From Limnobaculum parvum (GTDB lineage: Bacteria > Pseudomonadota > Gammaproteobacteria > Enterobacterales > Enterobacteriaceae): DNA of 64,000 nucleotides. Numbering within the stretch: position 1 is the first letter of the stretch; every line of letters starts with the position of its first letter. The notes under the pieces are model-generated. The model searched no databases. It saw only the letters and a program-made list of their open reading frames with translations, and was not told the DNA's origin. The stretch lies in contig NZ_CP029185.2 of the NCBI RefSeq assembly GCF_003096015.2, forward strand, positions 1,832,001 through 1,896,000, read 5' to 3'. Positions 25,905 through 34,105 of the stretch are shown here, in pieces. The translations under genes and the position numbers were made by a program.

Positions 25905-26899
25905 TGCCTTTACTCGATATTCGTAATCTCACCATTGAATTTATGACAGCGGATGGTCCGGTAAAAGCCGTCGATCGCGTCAGCCTGACCCTGACCGAAG
26001 GGGAAATTCGAGGACTCGTGGGAGAATCCGGCTCAGGAAAAAGTCTGATAGCTAAAGCCATTTGCGGTATCAGTAAGGATAACTGGCGCATAACTGCCGA
26101 TCGTTTTCGTCTAAATGATATCGATTTACTCAAGCTAACCCCTCGCCAGCGTAGAAAATTGGTTGGACATAATATTTCGATGATCTTTCAGGAACCGCAA
26201 TCCTGTCTGGATCCATCAGAGAAAGTGGGTCGTCAGTTAATTCAGGCTATTCCGGGGTGGACTTATAAAGGTCGATGGTGGCAACGTTTTAATTGGCGTA
26301 AGCATCGGGCTATCGAATTACTGCATCGGGTGGGAATTAAAGACCACAAAGATATCATGCGCAGTTATCCTTACGAGATTACTGAAGGTGAATGTCAGAA
26401 AGTCATGATTGCCATTGCGTTGGCTAATCAGCCACGGTTACTGATTGCCGATGAACCAACCAATGCGATGGAACCCACTACTCAGGCACAAATATTTCGC
26501 TTGTTGGCTCGAATGAACCAGAATAACAACACCACTATTTTGCTAATTAGTCATGACCTGCAAATGATGAGTAAATGGGCAAATCGTATTAATGTGATGT
26601 ACTGCGGTCAAACGGTTGAAAGTGCATTATGTGATGAACTGTTGACAGCCCCCCATCATCCCTATACTCAGGCATTAATTCGTGCAATGCCTGATTTTGG
26701 CCGAGCCTTGCCCCATAAGAGCCGCTTAAATACGTTATCGGGCGTTATTCCATCCCTTGAGCATTTGCCTATTGGCTGTCGTTTAGGTCCTCGCTGTCCT
26801 TATGCACAGAAAAAATGCATCGAAACACCTCGCTTAAGGGATGTTAAAGGCCATAAATTTGCCTGCCATTTTCCTCTTAACTATGAGGAGCCATCCTGA
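25904..26899 (+). CDS. sapD: SapD, ABC transporter ATP-binding subunit
   Basis: A 331-residue ATPase of the oligopeptide-transporter class. Walker A GESGSGKS is present. The signature region reads TEGECQKVMIAIALA rather than the canonical LSGGQ, as in E. coli SapD. Walker B is LLIADEPTNAMEP, and the C-terminal oligopeptide-type extension carries GCRLGPRCPYAQKKC. In E. coli SapD also confers ATP dependence on the Trk potassium system. Stops and starts overlap by one base with both neighbours. Confidence 0.95.
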   Translation: MPLLDIRNLTIEFMTADGPVKAVDRVSLTLTEGEIRGLVGESGSGKSLIAKAICGISKDNWRITADRFRLNDIDLLKLTPRQRRKLVGHNISMIFQEPQSCLDPSEKVGRQLIQAIPGWTYKGRWWQRFNWRKHRAIELLHRVGIKDHKDIMRSYPYEITEGECQKVMIAIALANQPRLLIADEPTNAMEPTTQAQIFRLLARMNQNNNTTILLISHDLQMMSKWANRINVMYCGQTVESALCDELLTAPHHPYTQALIRAMPDFGRALPHKSRLNTLSGVIPSLEHLPIGCRLGPRCPYAQKKCIETPRLRDVKGHKFACHFPLNYEEPS

Positions 26900-27711
26900 T
26901 GGGTACCTTACTTGAAGTACGTAATTTATCCAAAACCTTCCATTTTCGTACAGGCCTATTTCAGCCTCAGGAACTGGAAGCAGTAAAGCCCGTTAGCTTT
27001 ATTCTGCGTGAAAGGCAGACTATGGCAATTATTGGTGAGAATGGTTCGGGTAAGTCAACGCTGGCAAAAATGATTTCCGGCATGATTAAACCGACCTCCG
27101 GAGAAATGATGATCGGAGATCATAAACTGGAATTTGGCGATTATGGCTACCGCAGTCAGCATATTCGCATGATATTTCAGGATCCGAACACTTCATTTAA
27201 CCCGCGGCAGCGCATTGGGCAATTGCTGGATATTCCACTTAAACTGAATACTAATCTGGAAGCGTCCGCACGGGAAAAGCAAATAAATATGACCTTACGT
27301 CAGGTCGGTTTGCTCCCTGACCATGCTTATTATTATCCACAAATGCTGGCTTCCGGTCAGAAGCAGCGGGTAGCGCTAGCCAGAGCACTAATACTACAGC
27401 CCAAAATTATCATTGCTGATGAAGCGTTAGCCTCGCTGGATATGTCCATGCGTTCACAGTTAGTGAACTTAATGATGGAATTGCAAGAAAAGCACGGTAT
27501 ATCCTATATCTACGTAAGCCAACATCTCGGTATGATTAAACATGTCAGTGACCAATTATTGGTTATGCAAAATGGTGAAGTGGTTGAACGAGGTAATACG
27601 GCTGAGGTTATCGCTTCACCACTGCATGATATCACCCGCCGAATGATTAACAGCCATTTCACGGAAGCGCTAACCGCGGACCACTGGCGTAAAGATGTAT
27701 CAGATAGTTAA
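26899..27711 (+). CDS. sapF: SapF, ABC transporter ATP-binding subunit
   Basis: A 270-residue ATPase with Walker A GENGSGKS, a diverged signature LASGQKQRVALARAL, and Walker B IIADEALASLDMSMR. This layout matches E. coli SapF (268 residues). It pairs with SapD. It is the last gene of sapABCDF; 188 bases separate it from fabI, which is therefore probably transcribed separately. Confidence 0.95.
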   Translation: MGTLLEVRNLSKTFHFRTGLFQPQELEAVKPVSFILRERQTMAIIGENGSGKSTLAKMISGMIKPTSGEMMIGDHKLEFGDYGYRSQHIRMIFQDPNTSFNPRQRIGQLLDIPLKLNTNLEASAREKQINMTLRQVGLLPDHAYYYPQMLASGQKQRVALARALILQPKIIIADEALASLDMSMRSQLVNLMMELQEKHGISYIYVSQHLGMIKHVSDQLLVMQNGEVVERGNTAEVIASPLHDITRRMINSHFTEALTADHWRKDVSDS

Positions 27712-27899
27712 CAACCGGCAGAAGAATCGAGAGACTACAAAATATTTGATAATACGGTCTGTTTCATATCACTGATCGGAGCAGTATGACAAACATGCAC
27801 TATCCATCGTAGTTGCATGATAGAATCGCTCCGTTTTTTAACAATGATTGCTCCGGATATACTCCGGCAGCCATAAAATTGACTACAAGGATCATAGCT

Positions 27900-28691
27900 A
27901 TGGGTTTTTTAACCGGTAAGCGCATTCTGGTTACTGGCGTTGCCAGCAATCGTTCAATCGCCTTTGGTATTGCACAAGCAATGAAACGTGAAGGTGCAGA
28001 ACTGGCGCTGACTTATCAGAATGAAAGACTGAAATCTCGCGTAGAAGAGTTTGCTAATGAATTAGGCTGCAATATTGTATTGCCATGTGACGTTGCTGAA
28101 GATTCAAGCATGACTGAGCTGTTTGCTCAACTGGCTAAAGTATGGCCTAAATTCGACGGTTTCGTTCACTCTATCGGTTTTGCTCCTGGCGACCAGTTAG
28201 ATGGTGACTATGTGAACGCGGTAACCCGTGAAGGCTTCAACATTGCTCACGATATTAGCTCTTACAGCTTTGTGGCATTAGCTAAAGCTTGCCGCAGCAT
28301 GTTAAATCCTGGTTCTGCGTTACTGACTCTTTCTTATCTGGGTGCAGAGCGTGCTATTCCAAACTACAACGTCATGGGATTAGCTAAAGCCTCTTTGGAA
28401 GCCAACGTTCGTTATATGGCCAACGCAATGGGGCCTGAAGGCGTTCGCGTTAACGCAATCTCTGCGGGTCCGATTCGTACCTTAGCGGCTTCAGGCATCA
28501 AAGATTTTAAAAAGATGCTGTCTCACTGTGAAGCCGTTACCCCTATTCGTCGTACAGTAACCATTGAAGACGTAGGTAACTCTGCAGCATTCCTGTGTTC
28601 AGATCTCTCTTCAGGCGTGACGGGTGAAGTTCTGCACGTTGATGGTGGTTTCAGCATTGCTGCCATGAATGAGCTTGAGCTAAAAGCCTAA
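27900..28691 (+). CDS. fabI: Enoyl-[acyl-carrier-protein] reductase (NADH), FabI
   Basis: Reduces enoyl-ACP in the last step of each fatty-acid elongation cycle. The 263-residue short-chain dehydrogenase has the atypical nucleotide motif GVASNRSIAFGIA. The active site Tyr-x6-Lys is in YNVMGLAKASLEANVRYM, and SIGFAPGDQL contains the Gly (E. coli Gly93) whose mutation gives triclosan resistance, here unchanged. The ATG at 27900 has AAGGA upstream and aligns with the E. coli start. Placement after the sap operon follows E. coli. Confidence 0.97.
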   Translation: MGFLTGKRILVTGVASNRSIAFGIAQAMKREGAELALTYQNERLKSRVEEFANELGCNIVLPCDVAEDSSMTELFAQLAKVWPKFDGFVHSIGFAPGDQLDGDYVNAVTREGFNIAHDISSYSFVALAKACRSMLNPGSALLTLSYLGAERAIPNYNVMGLAKASLEANVRYMANAMGPEGVRVNAISAGPIRTLAASGIKDFKKMLSHCEAVTPIRRTVTIEDVGNSAAFLCSDLSSGVTGEVLHVDGGFSIAAMNELELKA

Positions 28692-28701
28692 TTCTCATGT
28701 C

Positions 28702-28735
28702 ATTTCGGCTTACTGCATCAGTAGTAAGCCGAAAT
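28702..28735 (+). terminator. fabI/ppnP terminator
   Basis: A perfect 13-bp stem (ATTTCGGCTTACT with AGTAAGCCGAAAT) and an 8-base loop lie between the convergent fabI and ppnP stops. Confidence 0.85.
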
Positions 28736-28762
28736 ACTCTTAATTATATTCTTAGCTAATTA

Positions 28763-29047
28763 TTATAAATAGCGGCACAGATAGGCCGTACTCTCACATA
28801 CCTGTACGTTAAACTCACTTTTTCCTGGTACGTGGAATGACTCCCCAGCGGAAAAAACCGTCCATTCTGTCGAACCCGGAAGCAACACATTAAGAGAACC
28901 GGTAATCACCGTCATCTCTTCAGGTTGTGCTGTGCCGAAGTTATATTCACCTGCAGCCATCACCCCTACGCTGGAACGACCAATGCTCCCATTTTCAAAG
29001 CCAATCGATTTTACTTTTCCGGCAAAATATTCATTTACATTGATCAT
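28763..29047 (-). CDS. ppnP: Pyrimidine/purine nucleoside phosphorylase PpnP (YaiE)
   Basis: A 94-residue cupin-fold protein. SNEYFSGKVKSIGF-like opening, RSSVGVMAAGEY and the ending STAYLCRYL match E. coli YaiE/PpnP (94 residues). It splits a broad set of nucleosides with phosphate. It stands as a single gene here, convergent with fabI and divergent from rnb, a context different from E. coli. Confidence 0.94.
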   Translation of the reverse strand: MINVNEYFAGKVKSIGFENGSIGRSSVGVMAAGEYNFGTAQPEEMTVITGSLNVLLPGSTEWTVFSAGESFHVPGKSEFNVQVCESTAYLCRYL

Positions 29048-29289
29048 AATTGGGTTCCTGATGTGAGTAGTAAAATAGAGTCTTTATATTAATAAAATCA
29101 GTGAATTATTGTCACAAACAAAACGCCAGTTTGTGAAGCATAGCCGATATTCACTTTTTCATCTCAAACCGCCCTATCATGACATATCAATTAATTGCGG
29201 TAAACGACAGGTTAAGCTTGCTCCGGACACGCCTTTTGTGTAAAACAAGCCATCACAAAAATGGTTGACTCATTTATAGCGCTTCTCAT

Positions 29290-31233
29290 ATGTTTCAAAA
29301 TAACCCGCTGCTCGCTCAGCTTAAACAGCAACTTAATGCTAACACTCCACGGGTTGAAGGCATTGTTAAAGCCACCGAAAAAGGTTTTGGCTTTCTTGAA
29401 GTAGATAACCAGAAAAGCTACTTCATCCCACCTCCACAAATGAAGAAAGTCATGCATGGAGATCGTGTTTCAGCCACCATCCATACGGACAAAGATCGTG
29501 AATTGGCTGAACCAGAAACGTTAATTGAGCCATTTCTGACACGTTTTATTGGTCGTATTCAACAGAAGAATGACCGGCTGATGGTGATTCCCGATCACCC
29601 AATGATTAAAGATGTCATTGCATGTAATCCGGTCAAAGGGCTAACTCACCCTTTGACTCAGGGGGACTGGGTAGTTGCAGAAATAACCAGCCATCCGTTG
29701 AAAAATGAACGTGGCTTTCATGCGCAAATCAATGAGTACATAACTCATGGGGACGACCATTTAGCGCCGTGGTGGGTGACGTTGTCACGTCATCAGTTGG
29801 AACGTACCGCGCCAGAATGGACATCAGAACCCATTAAAGATGAAGGAATTGTTCGCCGCGATTTAACCGAGCTAAATTTCGTTACTATTGATAGTGAATC
29901 TACCGAAGATATGGATGATGCGCTGTACGTAGAACAACTGAATAACCAATCGCTTCGGCTCTTCATTGCTATTGCCGATCCAAGCGCTTATGTTACAGCC
30001 GGCAGTGAACTGGATAATATTGCTTTAAAACGGGCATTTACCAATTATCTGCCGGGTTTTAATATACCAATGCTTCCTAGAGAACTATCGGATAGCCTTT
30101 GTTCTTTACAGCCAAATCAACGTCGTCCGGCACTGGTTTGTCAGGTAACCCTCACTCCTGATGGTTCAATCGGTGATGATATTGAGTTTTTCTGCGCTTG
30201 GGTGACATCTAAGGCGAAGCTTGATTATGAAAAGCTCTCAAACTGGATTGAAGGTATCGACGGCTGGAAACCAGAACAACCTGAAATAGCTCAACAAATT
30301 GATCTGTTGCATCAGGTTGCATTACGCCGTATATCTTGGCGCACAGAGCACGCTCTGGTATTTAAAGATCGTCCTGACTATCGCTTCATTCTCGGTGAAA
30401 ATGGTCAGGTATTGGATATCATTACTGAATATCGCCGTATTGCTAATCGTATTGTTGAGGAGTCGATGATTGTGGCCAATATCTGCGCCGCTATCGTACT
30501 GAAAACGCAATTAGGTTATGGAATCTTTAACGTGCATGCTGGTTTTGACCCTTCCATGGTCGATCAGGCAATAAATGTTCTGGAGCTCAATGGTGTTGAG
30601 TTTAATAAAGAGAAGGTTCTGACGCTTGATGGATTCTGCGAACTGCGCCGTTTTCTGGATAAACAGCCGACATCTTATTTGGATAGCCGTATCCGCAAGT
30701 ACCAAACTTATGCAGAAATCAGTACAACGCCAGCGCCTCACTACGGATTAGGACTGGAAGCTTATGCCACTTGGACCTCTCCAATCCGTAAATATGGTGA
30801 TATTATCAATCATCGATTGTTAAAAGCATTGATTCACGGCAACCCATCTACAGCACCAGATGAAAGCGTTATGCAACCATTGGCAGAGCGCCGTCGAGCT
30901 AATCGAATTGCTGAACGTGATGTTGGGGATTGGCTATATGCACGATTCTTACAGGATAAAGCAGGTACTGATATTCGCTATCAGGCAGAAATTATGGATA
31001 TCTCTCGTGGAGGTATGCGAATTAAACTGACTGAAAATGGTGCTGTCGCATTTATTCCAGCGCCATTTATCCACCCAGTACGTGATGAACTGATTTGTAG
31101 CACGGAGAGCGGTACCATCCAACTTAATGGTAATGTAGTTTATCGTCAGGGCGATACACTGGAAGTCACTATCGCCGAAGTTCGAATGGAAACTCGCAGT
31201 ATTATTGCTCGCCCTGCTCCATCATTCGCTTGA
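29290..31233 (+). CDS. rnb: Exoribonuclease II (RNase II)
   Basis: A 647-residue processive 3'-5' exoribonuclease (E. coli 644). Two cold-shock-like domains come first (EGIVKATEKGFGFLEV near residue 24), then the RNB catalytic domain with the metal-binding acidic cluster in FVTIDSESTEDMDDALYV. A C-terminal S1 domain (MDISRGGMRIKLTENGAVAF) follows. It degrades unstructured mRNA and trims poly(A) tails. It lies downstream of fabI as in E. coli, apart from the intervening ppnP. The Shine-Dalgarno before the ATG at 29290 is weak. Confidence 0.96.
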   Translation: MFQNNPLLAQLKQQLNANTPRVEGIVKATEKGFGFLEVDNQKSYFIPPPQMKKVMHGDRVSATIHTDKDRELAEPETLIEPFLTRFIGRIQQKNDRLMVIPDHPMIKDVIACNPVKGLTHPLTQGDWVVAEITSHPLKNERGFHAQINEYITHGDDHLAPWWVTLSRHQLERTAPEWTSEPIKDEGIVRRDLTELNFVTIDSESTEDMDDALYVEQLNNQSLRLFIAIADPSAYVTAGSELDNIALKRAFTNYLPGFNIPMLPRELSDSLCSLQPNQRRPALVCQVTLTPDGSIGDDIEFFCAWVTSKAKLDYEKLSNWIEGIDGWKPEQPEIAQQIDLLHQVALRRISWRTEHALVFKDRPDYRFILGENGQVLDIITEYRRIANRIVEESMIVANICAAIVLKTQLGYGIFNVHAGFDPSMVDQAINVLELNGVEFNKEKVLTLDGFCELRRFLDKQPTSYLDSRIRKYQTYAEISTTPAPHYGLGLEAYATWTSPIRKYGDIINHRLLKALIHGNPSTAPDESVMQPLAERRRANRIAERDVGDWLYARFLQDKAGTDIRYQAEIMDISRGGMRIKLTENGAVAFIPAPFIHPVRDELICSTESGTIQLNGNVVYRQGDTLEVTIAEVRMETRSIIARPAPSFA

Positions 31234-31257
31234 TCAACTTATTATTCTTATCTTTTG

Positions 31258-31287
31258 AATGCGCTCTTATTTTCAGGGCGCATTTTT
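31258..31287 (+). terminator. rnb terminator
   Basis: AATGCGC pairs with GCGCATT around a 13-base loop and is followed by T residues. Confidence 0.75.
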
Positions 31288-31390
31288 CTTTTATTGCTGA
31301 TTATCCTTTATTCGCTACATTAAAGAGGTTATAACCTTATCAACTGGTAATATCTCACTCTTCCTTATATAGCCAAACGGGAGCATCATT

Positions 31391-31651
31391 ATGACGATTA
31401 CTTCGCTGAGCGTACGAATACCTGCTGCGTTAAGAGCAAAATTGAAAGTCCAGGCAGAACACAATAATCACTCAATGAATGCTGAAATTATCAAGCGGCT
31501 GGAAGAGAGTTTAACCAGCCAAACAGAACGGATACCGGTGGTAAACAAAAAAAACAATTCGGGTAACGTAGAGCTTCCTGCCGCTGATGTAAATCGTCTC
31601 CGAAACGTACTGACGAAAGCCGCAAAAGAACTGAAGAAAAGAACTGATTAA
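31391..31651 (+). CDS. Arc-type ribbon-helix-helix DNA-binding protein
   Basis: An 86-residue basic protein. Residues 4-10 (TSLSVRIP) form the expected beta-strand. AALRAKLKVQAEHNN and SMNAEIIKRLEESL are the two helices of an Arc/MetJ fold. The family binds DNA as dimers through the strand. A Ser/Thr/Asn-rich linker joins a C-terminal helix (DVNRLRNVLTKAAKELKKR). It has its own hairpin terminator and is not adjacent to a recognisable toxin, so it is more likely a lone regulator than an antitoxin. I do not recognise a named orthologue, and targets are unknown. Confidence 0.8.
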   Translation: MTITSLSVRIPAALRAKLKVQAEHNNHSMNAEIIKRLEESLTSQTERIPVVNKKNNSGNVELPAADVNRLRNVLTKAAKELKKRTD

Positions 31652-31656
31652 GCAGT

Positions 31657-31682
31657 AATAGCCCTATTGTTCTGGCTATTTT
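31657..31682 (+). terminator. Terminator of the ribbon-helix-helix gene
   Basis: AATAGCC pairs with GGCTATT and is followed by four T, starting six bases after the stop codon. Confidence 0.7.
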
Positions 31683-31690
31683 AAGACAAT

Positions 31691-31714
31691 AAAAAACCCG
31701 CTGATGCGGGTTTT
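31691..31714 (-). terminator. Terminator of cold-shock gene 1
   Basis: AAAACCCGC pairs with GCGGGTTTT around a 4-base loop. Read on the minus strand it ends in six U, so it should stop the cold-shock transcript. Confidence 0.85.
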
Positions 31715-31741
31715 GGGGCAAGACAGTTATTGTGTAATAAA

Positions 31742-31951
31742 TTACAGAGAAACAACTTCAGCCGCAGACGGGCCACGTGGGCTGTCTTGAATAGAAAATT
31801 CAACATGCTGGCCTTCAGCCAGAGTTTTGAAACCATCATTAACGATAGCAGAGAAATGAACGAACACATCTTTGCTGCCATCAGTTGGAGTGATGAAACC
31901 AAAACCTTTACTTTCGTTGAACCACTTAACGTGACCAGTTTTCTTAGACAT
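31742..31951 (-). CDS. Cold-shock domain protein (CspC/CspE type), copy 1
   Basis: A 69-residue single cold-shock domain. RNP1 is KGFGFI and RNP2 is VFVHF, both intact, with KWFNESKGFGF preceding. It binds single-stranded RNA/DNA and acts as an RNA chaperone or antiterminator. It most resembles E. coli CspC/CspE, but I cannot assign which. The ATG at 31951 has AGGA upstream and matches the family start; a longer in-frame reading would extend into the leader. The 5' leader shares conserved blocks with the second cold-shock gene at 37 kb. Confidence 0.93.
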   Translation of the reverse strand: MSKKTGHVKWFNESKGFGFITPTDGSKDVFVHFSAIVNDGFKTLAEGQHVEFSIQDSPRGPSAAEVVSL

Positions 31952-32403
31952 TACAAAATTCCTATTGATGTTTAACCTGCCAAAAGGCACGAAAGGCCAG
32001 ACAGTTATGGTTACCTGTGTTAAGCACTAAGAAGAGAACCTGGAAGAAGTTAAGAATAACGAACTTGCCGGGAATACCTGATTCAAAATGACTTATCTGA
32101 AGTAGCGCTATTTTACTGACCAAAAACATTACCGCATATCCAATAAATTTAGGCAAGGTGTTTTCAGCAGCACAATAAAAAATTAGATCAAGAGCACATA
32201 TTTTTGTTTCTCAATGGATATTGAAACGGTTAAGCAAATACCTCATCAAAGTCTTATTCTAATATTAATTAGTAACGTACATAATGAGATATTAATTTCA
32301 TTAATCTAACTAATCCCGCCAATCTGTAATGCAAAAAAACTTATTAACTGTTAAGATCGTTCGTCTATTTATATGATAAATACATTTGAACAAGAAAAAT
32401 AAC
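31952..32403. promoter_or_regulatory. Long 5' leader of cold-shock gene 1 and ygjP upstream region
   Basis: A 452-base region divides two divergent genes. The part next to the cold-shock gene contains AACCTGCCA (31974-31982) and GCACTAAGAAGA (32024-32035), both repeated at nearly the same distances before the cold-shock gene at 37242. The rest is AT-rich with no ORF that I trust. Confidence 0.6.
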
Positions 32404-32922
32404 GTGAATTCCCTTCCCTATCTTGTTGGCTACCCTGAACACATCCAACTTCAGGTGGCACAACTCGTTAAGCAAGAAAAATTAGGGGCTTTATTACTAA
32501 GCCGCTATCCCATAGCACATATCCACGTCACCGATAAAATGTTATATCAATACGTGATGGAGATAAAAAATCAATACATGAAAAATGCTCAATTAGTTAG
32601 CAAAGTTTGTTATGACAATAAAATTCACATTATCAAACATGCGTTGGGTTTACATACTTCAATATCTCGAATTCAGGGGAGTAAATTAAAATCAAAAGCA
32701 GAGATAAGAATATCAAGTCTGTTCAAATCAGCACCGGAAGCATTATTACGGATGATCGTGGTGCATGAATTAGCACACTTAAAAGAAAAGCAACACAATA
32801 AAGATTTTTATAATCTATGCTGTTATATGGAACCGGACTACCATCAGTTAGAGTTAGACACTCGACTTTATCTCACCTATCAAGATAAATGTGGTGCACT
32901 TTATTCTGATGTTAATTCGTAA
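32404..32922 (+). CDS. ygjP: YgjP-type metal-dependent hydrolase (M48/DUF45 fold)
   Basis: A 172-residue zinc-metalloprotease-like protein. The motif VVHELAHLKEKQHNKDFY contains HExxH plus the third His. KVMYDNKIHVLKNALGLHT-type sequence in the middle and the ending LELDTRLYLT match E. coli YgjP, reported as a UTP pyrophosphatase. I choose GTG at 32404 because MNSLPYLVGYPEH then aligns with the E. coli start; a TTG 18 bases upstream is an alternative. The Shine-Dalgarno is weak. The location differs from E. coli. Confidence 0.88.
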   Translation: MNSLPYLVGYPEHIQLQVAQLVKQEKLGALLLSRYPIAHIHVTDKMLYQYVMEIKNQYMKNAQLVSKVCYDNKIHIIKHALGLHTSISRIQGSKLKSKAEIRISSLFKSAPEALLRMIVVHELAHLKEKQHNKDFYNLCCYMEPDYHQLELDTRLYLTYQDKCGALYSDVNS

Positions 32923-32925
32923 AAA

Positions 32926-33102
32926 TTACTCATCATCAAAAGACGCAAAAGTTTGCTCTCCTTGATGGCTTTCTCGGATTTCTTTGGCTACCAGAGCAAT
33001 AGCTTCTCCGCTACTCATCCCCTCAGCCATCAATTGATGGATACGATCTACAGCCTCTTGCTGCTGATCGTGACGAAGTGCAGGTGAACCAATCGTAGTC
33101 AT
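32926..33102 (-). CDS. yoaH: YoaH, UPF0181 family small protein
   Basis: A 58-residue protein of unknown function. HDQQQEAVDRIHQLMAEGMS and SGEAIALVAKEIR match E. coli YoaH. The ATG at 33102 aligns with the family start; upstream in-frame codons give an unrelated hydrophobic extension. In E. coli yoaH is divergent from pabB; here the divergent neighbour is nudL because pabB is missing. Confidence 0.9.
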   Translation of the reverse strand: MTTIGSPALRHDQQQEAVDRIHQLMAEGMSSGEAIALVAKEIRESHQGEQTFASFDDE

Positions 33103-33255
33103 ATATTTCAATGTTCCCGGTAGGATAAAATAGAATTTTGCAGAATTGCCCAAAAGCATATTGTGAAAGATTATAATAACACAGAATGATACATAGCTGA
33201 GAATATCTCCCATTAATCTCAGCCACTCAACCACGAATTTCAGTGATGAAAACTA

Positions 33256-33843
33256 ATGAGCGATACTCTTCAACATTTTATCCAGCGTTTTCAGCTTCAA
33301 TTACCACCCCCCGCCCATGATACTCATCAGATGCGAAAAGCTGCGGTATTAATTCCAATAATTAATGGCAACACTCCCTCTTTACTACTGACCAAACGCT
33401 CAGCCGCTTTGCGTAAACATCCAGGACAGGTCGCCTTTCCCGGTGGTGCAATGGATGATACTGATATATTGCCAGAGACCACCGCGCTCAGAGAAGCTTA
33501 CGAAGAGGTTGGACTTAATCCAGAATACGTTGAGATTATTGGCCAACTTCCGGCGTTAGACAGCGTCAGCGGTTTTCAGGTAACGCCGATTGTTGGGGTA
33601 CTCCCCGCTGGATTAATCTTCAATAAAAATCATCATGAAGTAGAGACGTTATTTGAAGTCCCTATGGACTACGCTTTAAATAGTGAAAACTATCATTCCA
33701 TTGAAATTATTCGTTGTGGAAAACCCTTACGTATCTATTTTCTTCATTACGCCAATAATTTGATTTGGGGCCTGACTGCCACTATTCTTCAACGCTTGTC
33801 CATTCAGGTCAAAGGGTTTAATATCCCTTTAAATAACAGATAA
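33256..33843 (+). CDS. nudL: Nudix hydrolase NudL, coenzyme A pyrophosphatase
   Basis: Cleaves CoA to 3',5'-ADP and phosphopantetheine. The 195 residues carry the CoA-type motif LLLTKRSAALRKHPGQVAFP, followed by the Nudix box with REAYEEVGL. Length and sequence match E. coli NudL/YeaB (192). The gene starts 153 bases after the divergent yoaH start, where E. coli has pabB in between. sdaA follows as in E. coli. Confidence 0.94.
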   Translation: MSDTLQHFIQRFQLQLPPPAHDTHQMRKAAVLIPIINGNTPSLLLTKRSAALRKHPGQVAFPGGAMDDTDILPETTALREAYEEVGLNPEYVEIIGQLPALDSVSGFQVTPIVGVLPAGLIFNKNHHEVETLFEVPMDYALNSENYHSIEIIRCGKPLRIYFLHYANNLIWGLTATILQRLSIQVKGFNIPLNNR

Positions 33844-34105
33844 TTAAAATTATTTTCGCAACGAATTTAATTTTATTTTTCATTGATTAAAAAGAAAACT
33901 TTCCATTAACAACATACCTTTCAATACACTATATTTATAGCCGAACACTATGTAAAAAGACTATAATTGCCCTATGAGCCAAGATGAAATTTTATTCTGA
34001 TAAATTCAAGCAGGTCATTTGACTGATGAATATCCATAATATTTCTACTGTTATTTATACTTTCGGCCAAATAATTAAACAAGTTTACTTACTGAGGAGT
34101 TTTGT

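Noticed and set aside
31391..31651. Ribbon-helix-helix gene as the antitoxin of a toxin-antitoxin pair
   Set aside because: No small toxin-like ORF is adjacent; the gene is bounded by terminators on both sides.
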